Origin: DASPKX01 sp035627835
Lineage (GTDB): Bacteria > Verrucomicrobiota > Verrucomicrobiia > Limisphaerales > SXQI01
Length of the DNA stretch: 23,284 bases
Assembly (NCBI GenBank): GCA_035627835.1
Contig: DASPKX010000164.1
Span: 1 to 23,284, forward strand
Direction of reading: 5' to 3'
Part shown: piece after piece, positions 14,000-21,251 of the stretch
How the letters are laid out: every line of letters starts with the position of its first letter
Position numbering within the stretch: the first letter of the stretch is position 1
Notes under the pieces: model-generated
What the model saw: only the letters and a program-made list of their open reading frames with translations
The model's database searches: none
Told to the model about the DNA's origin: nothing
Translations under genes and position numbers: made by a program

Positions 14000-15804
14000 G
14001 GGCGCGGATTGCAGCTGCATTGCTCATTGCCGCCGTTTCACTGCTGGCTGGGATTGTTATTGGCCGGAACTTCAAAGAGCCCCCGTACCAGCCAGTCGTC
14101 GCGGAAGTGGCCACTCCGCGGGAGAGCGAGGCTCCCCCTGCTGCGCGAGCTGTTCAGGGAAACTTGTCTAAACGCCCGGGGGCCCTTGCCCAACTTGCCA
14201 GTATGAACGCCAGCCGTATCGACCTTGCTGAGGCTCTCCGCCTCGTGCCGGGTTTAGCGTTGACCGAGTGCAAGGAGGCTCTGCGCAAAGCGGTCCATTT
14301 CGGACAACCTGAGCGGGAGATCCTGTTGAAGGCAATCATCACGCATTGGGCGTCGCTGGATCCTGACGCAGTCATGGACGAGGCCTTCCGGTTCCCAGCG
14401 AGCGATGTGCGGCGCATGCTCGGCCCAGCGGCAGCGAAGGTTCTTGCCGTGAAAGATTCAGGCGCTGCCCTCGCGCGCGTCAGAGACTCTCAAGGCCGCC
14501 AAACAAAAATTCAGTTGGCCCAATGGATCCTTCCTGCGGTTTCCCGCATCGACCCGGAACAAGCGCTTAGTGTGCTTCAACGGGATCCCTTGCTCGCCAG
14601 GCAGGATGACCTTTTTAACGCCATCGCTGCGGAGTACGGCGCTGCTTTTCCGGCTCAAGCGCTCGCCTGGGCCTCAGCGCTCGGGAAAAAGGACGTGCGC
14701 GAGCGGACGGTGCGAACGGTTTGGAACGCATGGGCAGACACGGATCCGGCCAGCGCCGCTTCCGCCTTAGCAGGTGGAGGTGAGACGCCGCCCTCATCGG
14801 CCTTTGAGTCGGTTGCTCGCAGTTGGAGCAAAGCATCGCCGCTGGTTGCATTAGAGTGGGTAAACTCACTGCCAGAAGGTGAAGCAAAGAACGCTGCTGC
14901 CCGCTCCCTTGTGCTGGATGCGAGTGCAGTCGCGCCCTCAGATGCGGCGAGACTCATCCGAGATACCAAGTCGGACGCTTTGGCGACAACACTCGCCCGC
15001 GTCGTAGCTTCCAGTCTCCTGATGAAGAGCGTCGAGGAGGCGCTTGCCTGGGCAGAAGCCCTGCCGGAAGGGGCCGCTAAACAGCAAGCCCTCCGGCCGA
15101 TCATGGGTCAATTAACTCAGAACGATCCGGCAGCGGCGCTTAGATACGCCGAGGGGGTTGCGGATAAAAACGTCAAACGGGAACTCGTCGGCCGAGCTAT
15201 CAGCCAATGGAGCAAAGAGGATCCCGACAGTGCTTACAGCTTTGCGAGCCAGATGCCTGCCGGTCAGGAAAGAGACCGCGCCATTGCTGAAACAATTAAA
15301 GCCGTCCAGCACGACGATCCGCAGAAAGCAATGGAATGGTTTCGGACTTTGCAAACCCCTGAGGCAATGGGCGTTATTGCTGAAGATCTCGTTCGAGGTC
15401 TGGTAGCCACGAATGCCGCCGCCGCTCTCCAGTTCGCTTCCACGCTCCCAGCAGAAGCCCAGGGCAAAGCATACTACTCGCTCGTGAGAGGATGGGCTTT
15501 TGAGCACATGACCGAGGCAGGGCAGTGGATCAATGGACTGAGCGCCGGGCCTGGGAGAGACGCAGCTATCAAGGCGTATGTGTCCGTGATTGATGGCCGT
15601 GATCCCGCTCTCGCCACGACGTGGGCTGCAAGCATACAGGATCCCGTCGAGCGCACGGAAGCGATGTTCAACGCGTTCGAGCGTTGGGCTGACAAGGACG
15701 CCGCAGCGGCTCAGCAATGGCTTCACTCGGACCAGGTCTCGATCGACTTTAAGCCCTTCTTTGAAAAGCACCTCAAAGAGCGGGTGCGTCCACGGGAAAG
15801 GTGA
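13996..15804 (+). CDS. Secreted or anchored alpha-helical repeat protein (W...DP repeats)
   Basis: 602 residues with an N-terminal signal anchor (MRARIAAALLIAAVSLLAGIVIG). The rest is about a dozen helix-turn-helix repeats of roughly 30-40 residues sharing W-x4-DP-x2-A, then a W-A-x-x-L-P-x-G pair: HWASLDPDAVM, AWADTDPASAA, VALEWVNSLPEGEAK, EALAWAEALPEGAAK, QWSKEDPDSAYSFASQMPAG, and RWADKDAAAAQQWL. This is an alpha-solenoid of the kind frequent in Verrucomicrobia and unnamed in function, presumably a periplasmic protein-binding scaffold. AGGGA six bases upstream supports the ATG start, which overlaps the LolA-like stop. Confidence 0.8.
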   Translation: MRARIAAALLIAAVSLLAGIVIGRNFKEPPYQPVVAEVATPRESEAPPAARAVQGNLSKRPGALAQLASMNASRIDLAEALRLVPGLALTECKEALRKAVHFGQPEREILLKAIITHWASLDPDAVMDEAFRFPASDVRRMLGPAAAKVLAVKDSGAALARVRDSQGRQTKIQLAQWILPAVSRIDPEQALSVLQRDPLLARQDDLFNAIAAEYGAAFPAQALAWASALGKKDVRERTVRTVWNAWADTDPASAASALAGGGETPPSSAFESVARSWSKASPLVALEWVNSLPEGEAKNAAARSLVLDASAVAPSDAARLIRDTKSDALATTLARVVASSLLMKSVEEALAWAEALPEGAAKQQALRPIMGQLTQNDPAAALRYAEGVADKNVKRELVGRAISQWSKEDPDSAYSFASQMPAGQERDRAIAETIKAVQHDDPQKAMEWFRTLQTPEAMGVIAEDLVRGLVATNAAAALQFASTLPAEAQGKAYYSLVRGWAFEHMTEAGQWINGLSAGPGRDAAIKAYVSVIDGRDPALATTWAASIQDPVERTEAMFNAFERWADKDAAAAQQWLHSDQVSIDFKPFFEKHLKERVRPRER

Positions 15805-15845
15805 CCCTTAGCATCAGCCGTAGTCACAGCTAAGGGTTTCTCTTT
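15804..15845 (+). terminator. Operon-end hairpin, probable terminator
   Basis: ACCCTTAGC (15804-15812) pairs perfectly with GCTAAGGGT (15829-15837) over a 16-base loop, followed by TTCTCTTTC, a broken T-run. It starts at the final base of the helical-repeat gene's stop codon, where the end of the 11336-15804 operon is expected. Confidence 0.55.
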
Positions 15846-15886
15846 CGGGAACTTTCCGATTTTGCCTCTGGGTTTAACTCTTTACG

Positions 15887-16234
15887 ATGGCGGCCATGAT
15901 TCCAAGCCTCACGCTTCTGGCTGACACCACCGCAGATCACTTTCCCAGTCTGCTCCAAAGCGTTCGGCAGGCCTGCGATGCGGTTTTCGATGATCCTTAC
16001 CGGTTCGAGGTTCTCGACCCAGCCCATGCACGAAAAGCGAACTCGCAACCCAGGCCGCCCGTGCTGATCGGAGAAGGGCCTAACTTGAAACGGCGCATCA
16101 CCAAACTGGAAGATCCGGAATGGATGATTCTTCAGTTGATCGAATTCAAAAACGCTGTGACCTCCTTGGGGACCGTCACCGAGTTTCTGCACCGTTCCAC
16201 CGCGGAAAAGGGCGGTAACGCGCGCTCGGTTTAA
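15887..16234 (+). CDS. Small hypothetical protein
   Basis: 115 residues, ATG at 15887, TAA at 16232-16234, seven bases before the convergent MscS stop. Codon use looks like the neighbours and the frame is uninterrupted. The sequence (PSLTLLADTTADHFPSLLQSV...EDPEWMILQLIEFKNAVTSL) is soluble and mixed alpha/beta, with no cysteine motif or signal peptide; I cannot assign a family. A minus-strand frame (15830-16192) covers the same bases but reads like a shadow. Confidence 0.55.
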   Translation: MAAMIPSLTLLADTTADHFPSLLQSVRQACDAVFDDPYRFEVLDPAHARKANSQPRPPVLIGEGPNLKRRITKLEDPEWMILQLIEFKNAVTSLGTVTEFLHRSTAEKGGNARSV

Positions 16235-16241
16235 CTCGTGC

Positions 16242-17135
16242 TCATTGTGCGGTCTCGCGCAACTTGATCGCGTCTATGAACTCCTTGGGAATGTGAAACG
16301 TCCTCTGAGGATGCGCCAGCGAAATCCCTTGTTGATCGAAGCGCACTTTGATCCTCTTCAAAAATTCACGGCCAATATCCCACTGCCGCAAAGGTTTCGT
16401 GGTCGTTCTCGCGCGAACAACGATGCCGGAATCCGTCAGCCGTTCTATGCCAAAAATGTCCATCGGCTTGAGGATATCGGCTTTAAAGCGCTCGTCGGCC
16501 CGCATCTCTCCATCGACCTGCCGGAAAATATCCATGACGGCATCGACATTCGTGTCGAGGGCAACGGCCAGTTCAATGACGTAGTTCGAGAACCCTTTCG
16601 TCATGTTCGTCACGATATCCACCTGCCCATTTCTCACATAATGGACCGCTCCTTCAAGATCCCGGAGTTGAATCGTGCGTAAACCGATCTTCTCCACTAA
16701 GCCGCCTTTGCCTTTCAAATTGACCACGTCTCCGACCCGCACCTGGTCCTCCAGCAGGATGAATATTCCTGATATGATGTCGGCCACTAGATTTTGTGCT
16801 CCGAACCCTACGGCCAGCCCCACGATTCCCGCGCCTGTTAAAATCGGCCGGATATCGAGCCCCACCTCCTTCAGAATTGTAATAAAGCTTACTGCAATAA
16901 TCGCAGTCGCCAGCGTGTAGCGCACAAAGGAAGTCAATGTTTGACCGCGCTTTTGGATTTCGATGTCTTCCTCGTTGCGCCAGATCAAAGCTTGATAAAG
17001 CCGTTTCATCGCAAGGCGCACCGCGTACAGTCCGAGGAGCGCAAAGAGAAGCACCACGAGTATCCGGAAGATCGGGCTTTGTTCAGCCCACATAATTGCG
17101 TGCCCCACCCATTCAGACCACCGCTCCTGATTCAT
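16242..17135 (-). CDS. Small-conductance mechanosensitive channel (MscS family)
   Basis: 297 residues. A first membrane helix (about 21-42, PIFRILVVLLFALLGLYAV) and a second near 72-88 precede the pore helix VGLAVGFGAQNLVADIISGIFI (about 105-126), with the Gly/Ala pattern of MscS TM3. The beta domain follows: LLEDQVRVGDVVNLKGKGGLVEKIGLRTIQLRDLEG, then YVRNGQVDIVTNMTKGFSNYV, typical of MscS. The C-terminal domain ends with HPQRTFHIPKEF. It opens under membrane tension to release solutes on hypo-osmotic shock. AAGGA six bases before the ATG at 17135 supports the start. Divergent from the MCE operon and convergent with the small gene at 15887. Confidence 0.94.
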   Translation of the reverse strand: MNQERWSEWVGHAIMWAEQSPIFRILVVLLFALLGLYAVRLAMKRLYQALIWRNEEDIEIQKRGQTLTSFVRYTLATAIIAVSFITILKEVGLDIRPILTGAGIVGLAVGFGAQNLVADIISGIFILLEDQVRVGDVVNLKGKGGLVEKIGLRTIQLRDLEGAVHYVRNGQVDIVTNMTKGFSNYVIELAVALDTNVDAVMDIFRQVDGEMRADERFKADILKPMDIFGIERLTDSGIVVRARTTTKPLRQWDIGREFLKRIKVRFDQQGISLAHPQRTFHIPKEFIDAIKLRETAQ

Positions 17136-17249
17136 TCAGTTCCTTTGTGCTTACATCCTTATCCACCCGGCTCGGTTTGACAACCGACTGGCCCATGCCC
17201 TCGCGGCTCTGTTGCCATCAGGCGCATCGTTCCATACCCTTTATGCACG

Positions 17250-18107
17250 GTGGATCGTGCCCATGTGAATAGCGGGGGATTGCAGCGGTCGTCCCATGCG
17301 GGCGGGCGGTTCGTCCGTAGCTATCTGAATTGGATTGGCCGCTGGATTATTAAGATCATCCGGGGCATTCATGGGATTGGCGCCTTCGCCCTCATAACTG
17401 TGGCGGTGAGCGTCCGCAAGTTCTACACCGCCCATCACGTCGTCCACCCAATCCTGAGGCAGCAAATATACCGCGCTGGTGTGCGGATGTTGCCCATGGT
17501 CACCTTCATTGCCTTTGCCCTGGGGCTGGTGGTCATCGGTCAAAGTGTCAGCCTTCTCAGCCGTGTGGGAGCCACAACTTACGCCGGCATGATCATGGTG
17601 ACTGTCATCGTGCGTGAACTTGGGCCATTGGCCGCAGCATTGCTAGTGCTTGCGCGGGTCGGCACCGCCTACGTCATTGAGCTTGGGACCAATCGCGCCT
17701 TGGGTGAGGTTGAGACTCTCGAGGCCCTCGGAATCGATCCAATCCATTTCCTCGTTATGCCCAGGGTTATCGGGCTGGCGGTTTCCGTTTTCTCGCTCAC
17801 AACCTACCTCATCATCCTGGCGCTGCTGAGCGGCTACTTGATTGCTTTCCTGCAGGACGTTCCACTTCGCCCGGGTGATTATTTCAGCCAGCTCGCCGCC
17901 TCACTCGCCTGGCACGATTTTCTGTTGCTCGCGCTGAAGACTCTCGGCTTTGGAGTAATTATCGGCATCGTCACTTGTTACCAGGGTCTGGCAAGGCCGA
18001 TTCGGCTGGATGAAGTCTCGACTGTGACCACCTTGGCTGTTGTCCAAAGCCTGGTCGGGTGTGTCGTCCTCGATCTTCTTTTCATTGTTGTTTACCTGGT
18101 TGTCTGA
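17250..18107 (+). CDS. mlaE: MlaE-type ABC transporter permease
   Basis: 285 residues with five or six membrane segments. It contains the MlaE signature VIVRELGPLAAALLVLARVGTAYVIELGT followed by VETLEALGIDPIHFLVMPRV (about residues 125-172), which carry the coupling-helix region contacting the ATPase. It is the inner-membrane permease for phospholipid movement between inner and outer membrane. The start is taken at GTG 17250; GTG 17265 is also possible and neither has a good ribosome site. TTGCCA (17212-17217) and TACCCT (17235-17240) with 17 bases between are a weak promoter guess. First gene of a three-gene operon; the next begins two bases after its stop. Confidence 0.93.
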   Translation: MDRAHVNSGGLQRSSHAGGRFVRSYLNWIGRWIIKIIRGIHGIGAFALITVAVSVRKFYTAHHVVHPILRQQIYRAGVRMLPMVTFIAFALGLVVIGQSVSLLSRVGATTYAGMIMVTVIVRELGPLAAALLVLARVGTAYVIELGTNRALGEVETLEALGIDPIHFLVMPRVIGLAVSVFSLTTYLIILALLSGYLIAFLQDVPLRPGDYFSQLAASLAWHDFLLLALKTLGFGVIIGIVTCYQGLARPIRLDEVSTVTTLAVVQSLVGCVVLDLLFIVVYLVV

Positions 18108-18109
18108 GG

Positions 18110-18910
18110 ATGAGCGCGAGCACCGATTACAAAGGCCCCCAGCCGCAGATCGAACTGCTGAATGCTGAGATCCCGCGCACTGATGTTCGCGCTGAAGAGG
18201 AGCCAACAGTGCGGCAAGTGAACTGGACAATGTGCAACGGAGATTTCTGGGTCATCGCGGCGCCGCCTGGCGCGGGCAAGACCGATCTGCTGACAACGGC
18301 CGCAGGCCTGCAACGGCCAGCTGAGGGTGAGTTGATTCTATTCGGTTATCCGACGCGCGGAGCGACCGAGAAAGATCTGCTGCCACATCGGCGCCGAATT
18401 GGCTTGGTGCTGGAAGCAGGAGGGCGATTGTTCAATGAACTCACGGTCGCCGAGAACGTCACATTGCCCATCTGTTACCACAGCAATTGCAGGCCCGACA
18501 GCGCAAGTGAACAGGCCGCGCGTTACCTGGAGCCCGCAGGGTTGCTTCCTCATGCTGACGCCTTTCCCACTGAAATTCACCGCAACCTTCGCCCTCGAAT
18601 TGCGCTTGCTCGCGCCTTGGCTCTGGAGCCGGAAGTTTTGCTGTTGGACAACCCCTTGGCCGGGCTAGACCCGCGCCAGGCGCGTTGGTGGCTGGAGTTC
18701 CTTTCTGCGTTGGTCAAAGGACACTCTTCCTTCAATCGCAGGCGCATAAGTGTTGCGGTCACCACGGACGATCTTCGTCCGTGGCTTGAGTTTGGCGGCC
18801 GTTTCGCGCTACTTAAACAGCGGCGCTGGGTGGAACTCGGCTCCAGAGCTGACGTGGAGCGAAGTGAGGACCAATTTGTGAAGGAGATGCTGGGCACCTA
18901 CTCAGACTAA
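18110..18910 (+). CDS. MlaF-like ABC ATPase subunit with a degenerate catalytic site
   Basis: 266 residues, ATG at 18110. Overall it aligns with MlaF: Walker A APPGAGKTDLL (51-61; Lys 57), TAAGLQRPAEGELILFG, RRIGLVLEAGGRLFNELTVAENVTLP, and LARALALEPEVLLLDNPLAGLDP. Several key positions differ. The Q-loop position holds Glu 102 (LEAG for FQSG). The signature is IHRNL (156-160) where LSGGM is expected. Walker B has Asn 181 for the catalytic Glu (LLLDNP). The H-loop is VTTDD (217-221) with no His. Walker A Lys 57, Asp 180 and the D-loop LDP remain. So ATP might bind but normal hydrolysis is unlikely. It sits between permease (2-base gap) and MCE protein (7-base gap), so it is certainly the MlaF-position subunit. 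Confidence 0.85.
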   Translation: MSASTDYKGPQPQIELLNAEIPRTDVRAEEEPTVRQVNWTMCNGDFWVIAAPPGAGKTDLLTTAAGLQRPAEGELILFGYPTRGATEKDLLPHRRRIGLVLEAGGRLFNELTVAENVTLPICYHSNCRPDSASEQAARYLEPAGLLPHADAFPTEIHRNLRPRIALARALALEPEVLLLDNPLAGLDPRQARWWLEFLSALVKGHSSFNRRRISVAVTTDDLRPWLEFGGRFALLKQRRWVELGSRADVERSEDQFVKEMLGTYSD

Positions 18911-18917
18911 ATAGGCG

Positions 18918-20108
18918 ATGGCTGATTTAACTCCACAACTTCGGACGAGATTAAGCCGTGTTGAACGAATGGTCGGCGTGTTCGTTTTGCTGGCGACGTT
19001 GCTGCTGATCGGCGGCCTTGCCTATTACATCTGGCATACCGCTCAACGTAAAGGCTGGTTCCTGCTCCGCCTTCCGTACTACACGCAACTGGATGCCGCG
19101 GCTGGGTTAAATGTTGGGGATCCCGTGAAGCTCATGGGATTTAACGCCGGGCAGATTACATTCATCACAGCTCTCCCGCCCTTTAGCGGCAAAAATGTCT
19201 ATGTGGAGTTTACGGTTCAGGATCCCTACATCGGCTACATGTGGACCGACTCCTATGTTCGCTTGAGCAGCGGGGACGTGTTCGGAAAGCGGTATCTCGA
19301 ATTGGTTCAGGGCGGCACGACTGGTCAGACGAACCTGGCCCCGACGTATGACGTGCGCAAGTTCACGAACTGGAATGTGGTTCGCAGCAAGGCCGTCGCT
19401 CAGTGGAGCCCCGACGATAAAAAGTGGATACCGCCACAGCGGAAAGGGTATTATCTCAACGCCGAGGAGAAGCCCGCATTGGCGGCCCAATTGGAAGGTG
19501 TGGTTCAGCAGGTGACCGCTGCCCTGCCAGGGATCTTCAATTTAACAAATCAGCTTGGCGTGGTGCTGTCGAACACCGCCGCGCTCACAGCCCAGGCAGA
19601 GCAGGTTCTCGCGACGACCCGGCCTGCGCTCAGCAATTTTGCGCTGATCACCGCCAACCTGACAAACCCAGTCGGTTCTCTCGGCCAATGGATTCTTCCC
19701 ACGAACTTGCAAACAGGCCTGGAAAGCACGCTCACGACCGCAAACCGCACCCTGGACTCCGTGGATCAGACCGTGATCGCCGCCAACACGAATCTCACGG
19801 CAATTTCCGGCAGCCTGGTTAAGTCACTCGATAACCTCGCGGGGATCACGAGCAATCTGAACACCCAAGTTCAGGCAAATTCTAACATCCTCAGCGGAAT
19901 TTCCAGCACAGTGACGAATGCGGATATTATGCTCCAGGGGTTGCGCCGGCATTGGTTCTTAAAAGGCCCTTTTAAGGAGATCAACAAGGAGGAAGACGAG
20001 CAGCGAAAAGCGTTGGAGGCGTTGCGTGAGCAGCGCCAGAAACCGTCGGCGGAGCCTCGCCGGCGCCGGTTCGATCTCCCGTGGCGAGCAGGCAAAGATC
20101 GGCCTTAG
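18918..20108 (+). CDS. MCE-domain (MlaD-like) lipid-binding protein
   Basis: 396 residues. A membrane anchor (about 19-40, VGVFVLLATLLLIGGLAYYI) is followed by an MCE domain (about 50-133): YYTQLDAAAGLNVGDPVKLMGFNAGQITFI and SSGDVFGKRYLELVQGG. In MlaD this domain forms a hexameric ring through which lipids pass. The remaining 260 residues are helical with repeated Asn/Thr/Leu stretches (TNLTAISGSLVKSL, AGITSNLNTQV), ending with MLQGLRRHWFLKGPFK and a basic tail. The extended helical end resembles tunnel-forming MCE proteins more than the short E. coli MlaD. Last gene of the operon with MlaE and the MlaF-like subunit. Confidence 0.92.
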   Translation: MADLTPQLRTRLSRVERMVGVFVLLATLLLIGGLAYYIWHTAQRKGWFLLRLPYYTQLDAAAGLNVGDPVKLMGFNAGQITFITALPPFSGKNVYVEFTVQDPYIGYMWTDSYVRLSSGDVFGKRYLELVQGGTTGQTNLAPTYDVRKFTNWNVVRSKAVAQWSPDDKKWIPPQRKGYYLNAEEKPALAAQLEGVVQQVTAALPGIFNLTNQLGVVLSNTAALTAQAEQVLATTRPALSNFALITANLTNPVGSLGQWILPTNLQTGLESTLTTANRTLDSVDQTVIAANTNLTAISGSLVKSLDNLAGITSNLNTQVQANSNILSGISSTVTNADIMLQGLRRHWFLKGPFKEINKEEDEQRKALEALREQRQKPSAEPRRRRFDLPWRAGKDRP

Positions 20109-20196
20109 CGCCTTAATCTGTTCAATTTAGGACCGTTTAAAAATCGCCGCGCAACTCTGTTGTGCATCAGGATGAGCCGGTGTAGCCTGAGCGCCT

Positions 20197-20859
20197 GTGG
20201 TCGATTCTGCTGATACGGCACGGACTAGTTCGCTTGCGCCTATCCTCATCGTCGAGGATACCGAAGCGGACCGTTATCTGGCGTACAAAACTCTCGCTTC
20301 ATCCTTCGTAAACCCGATCTTGCAGGCTAAGACTGGCACCGAAGCCATCGACTACCTGAAGCGAGCCGTGCAGGGCCAGCAAGCGGCCCTCCCGTGTTTC
20401 GTCCTCATCGACGTCCGGCTTTCCGGATCGACAGGCCAGCAGGTTCTGGATTGGGTGAGCACTGTGCCCGCGCTCGCGGATGTCGTCTTTGGTGTTCTAA
20501 CCAACTATCCGTCAGACCTTTCTGTTTATAGTCACAAGCAGAAAGTTCCCGTTTTTTCCAAGCCAATCAACCAAACGGTTATTGAGAATTGGGTGCGTAG
20601 CGACCCCCGAATCGAGTCCACAACCACCGCCTCCGGAAAGAAGATCCTGAGCTTGTCCCGGCTGGCGCATCCAGCGGCGAAACCGACCGGGTCAGCGGAA
20701 GAGGATCAATTGCGCGAGGTCCGCAAAATGATCGATGAAAACCAGCGCTCTTTGTCCCGGCTTAAAGGTGTGCTCAACCAATTGAAGCAATCCCAGGCGG
20801 AAACCCAACGGCAGATGGATGCCCAGGCCGACGCTGAACGTCAGAAAAAGGCCCAATAA
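20197..20859 (+). CDS. Response regulator receiver protein with C-terminal coiled coil
   Basis: 220 residues from GTG 20197. The receiver domain (15-140) has the acidic pair Glu 20-Asp 21 (ILIVEDTEADRYLA), phospho-accepting Asp 72 (FVLIDVRLSGSTGQQVLDW), Thr 102 (GVLTNYP) and Lys 122 (VFSKPIN), all intact. There is no DNA-binding output domain. Residues 168-215 form a charged coiled coil (RKMIDENQRSLSRLKGVLNQ, then SQAETQRQMDAQADAERQKK). It may act as a phospho-relay or protein-interaction regulator. It resembles Rcp1-type single-domain receivers, which often partner with hybrid histidine kinases; a partner is not visible, though the large sensor at 21252 is nearby. Confidence 0.9.
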   Translation: MVDSADTARTSSLAPILIVEDTEADRYLAYKTLASSFVNPILQAKTGTEAIDYLKRAVQGQQAALPCFVLIDVRLSGSTGQQVLDWVSTVPALADVVFGVLTNYPSDLSVYSHKQKVPVFSKPINQTVIENWVRSDPRIESTTTASGKKILSLSRLAHPAAKPTGSAEEDQLREVRKMIDENQRSLSRLKGVLNQLKQSQAETQRQMDAQADAERQKKAQ

Positions 20860-20919
20860 CCAGCCGTTGCTGACCCGCACCCTCTTCTTGCAAAGTCCAT
20901 CTCGCATTTTCTGCGCCCT

Positions 20920-20928
20920 TGATATACT
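20920..20928 (+). promoter_or_regulatory. Extended -10 promoter for infA
   Basis: TG-A-TATACT (20920-20928) is an extended -10 element (TGnTATAAT with one mismatch), which would compensate for the lack of a -35 at the expected distance. The mRNA would start near 20935, about 26 bases before the infA ATG. Confidence 0.5.
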
Positions 20929-20960
20929 TTGCCCGCCGCTGAAAAATTGATTTCAACTGA

Positions 20961-21176
20961 ATGAGCGAAGAGCATATTGAGGTAGAGGGTAAGGTCTTGA
21001 CCGTTTTAGCGGGCACGATGTTCCGGGTGGAGCTGCCAAACAAGCATGTGGTTCTGGCCACGATCTCGGGAAAAATGCGCAAGCGCTGGGTGCGCATTAC
21101 CGCTGGGGATAGAGTCAAAATGGAAATGTCTCCCTACGACCTGAATAAAGCCCGAATCGTCTGGCGCATTGGCTGA
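20961..21176 (+). CDS. infA: Translation initiation factor IF-1
   Basis: 71 residues forming a single S1-like OB fold. The motifs MFRVELPNKHVVLATISGKM, RITAGDRVKMEMSPYDL and the end ARIVWR are those of bacterial IF-1, and the length matches the family (about 72). IF-1 binds the ribosomal A site with IF-2 and IF-3 during initiation. The gene stands alone with its own promoter rather than in a ribosomal-protein operon. A TGA at 21174-21176 ends it. There is no good ribosome-binding site at its ATG. Confidence 0.96.
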   Translation: MSEEHIEVEGKVLTVLAGTMFRVELPNKHVVLATISGKMRKRWVRITAGDRVKMEMSPYDLNKARIVWRIG

Positions 21177-21251
21177 TCATTCCCTCGCTCGTCTCGCGGC
21201 CATTCAACTTTCGTTTGTTTCACAACGGCCTGGCGCTATGCTCTTGGCCTT

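Noticed and set aside
15112..15771. 219-codon minus-strand open frame in the helical-repeat gene
   Set aside because: Antisense to regular W...DP repeats; no domain of its own.
15830..16192. 120-codon minus-strand open frame opposite the small hypothetical gene
   Set aside because: The plus-strand frame has better start context, neighbour-like codons and clean boundaries, while this frame runs into the terminator hairpin.
20146..20166. Small hairpin between the MCE operon and the response regulator as a terminator
   Set aside because: Short stem with a wobble pair and no T-run.
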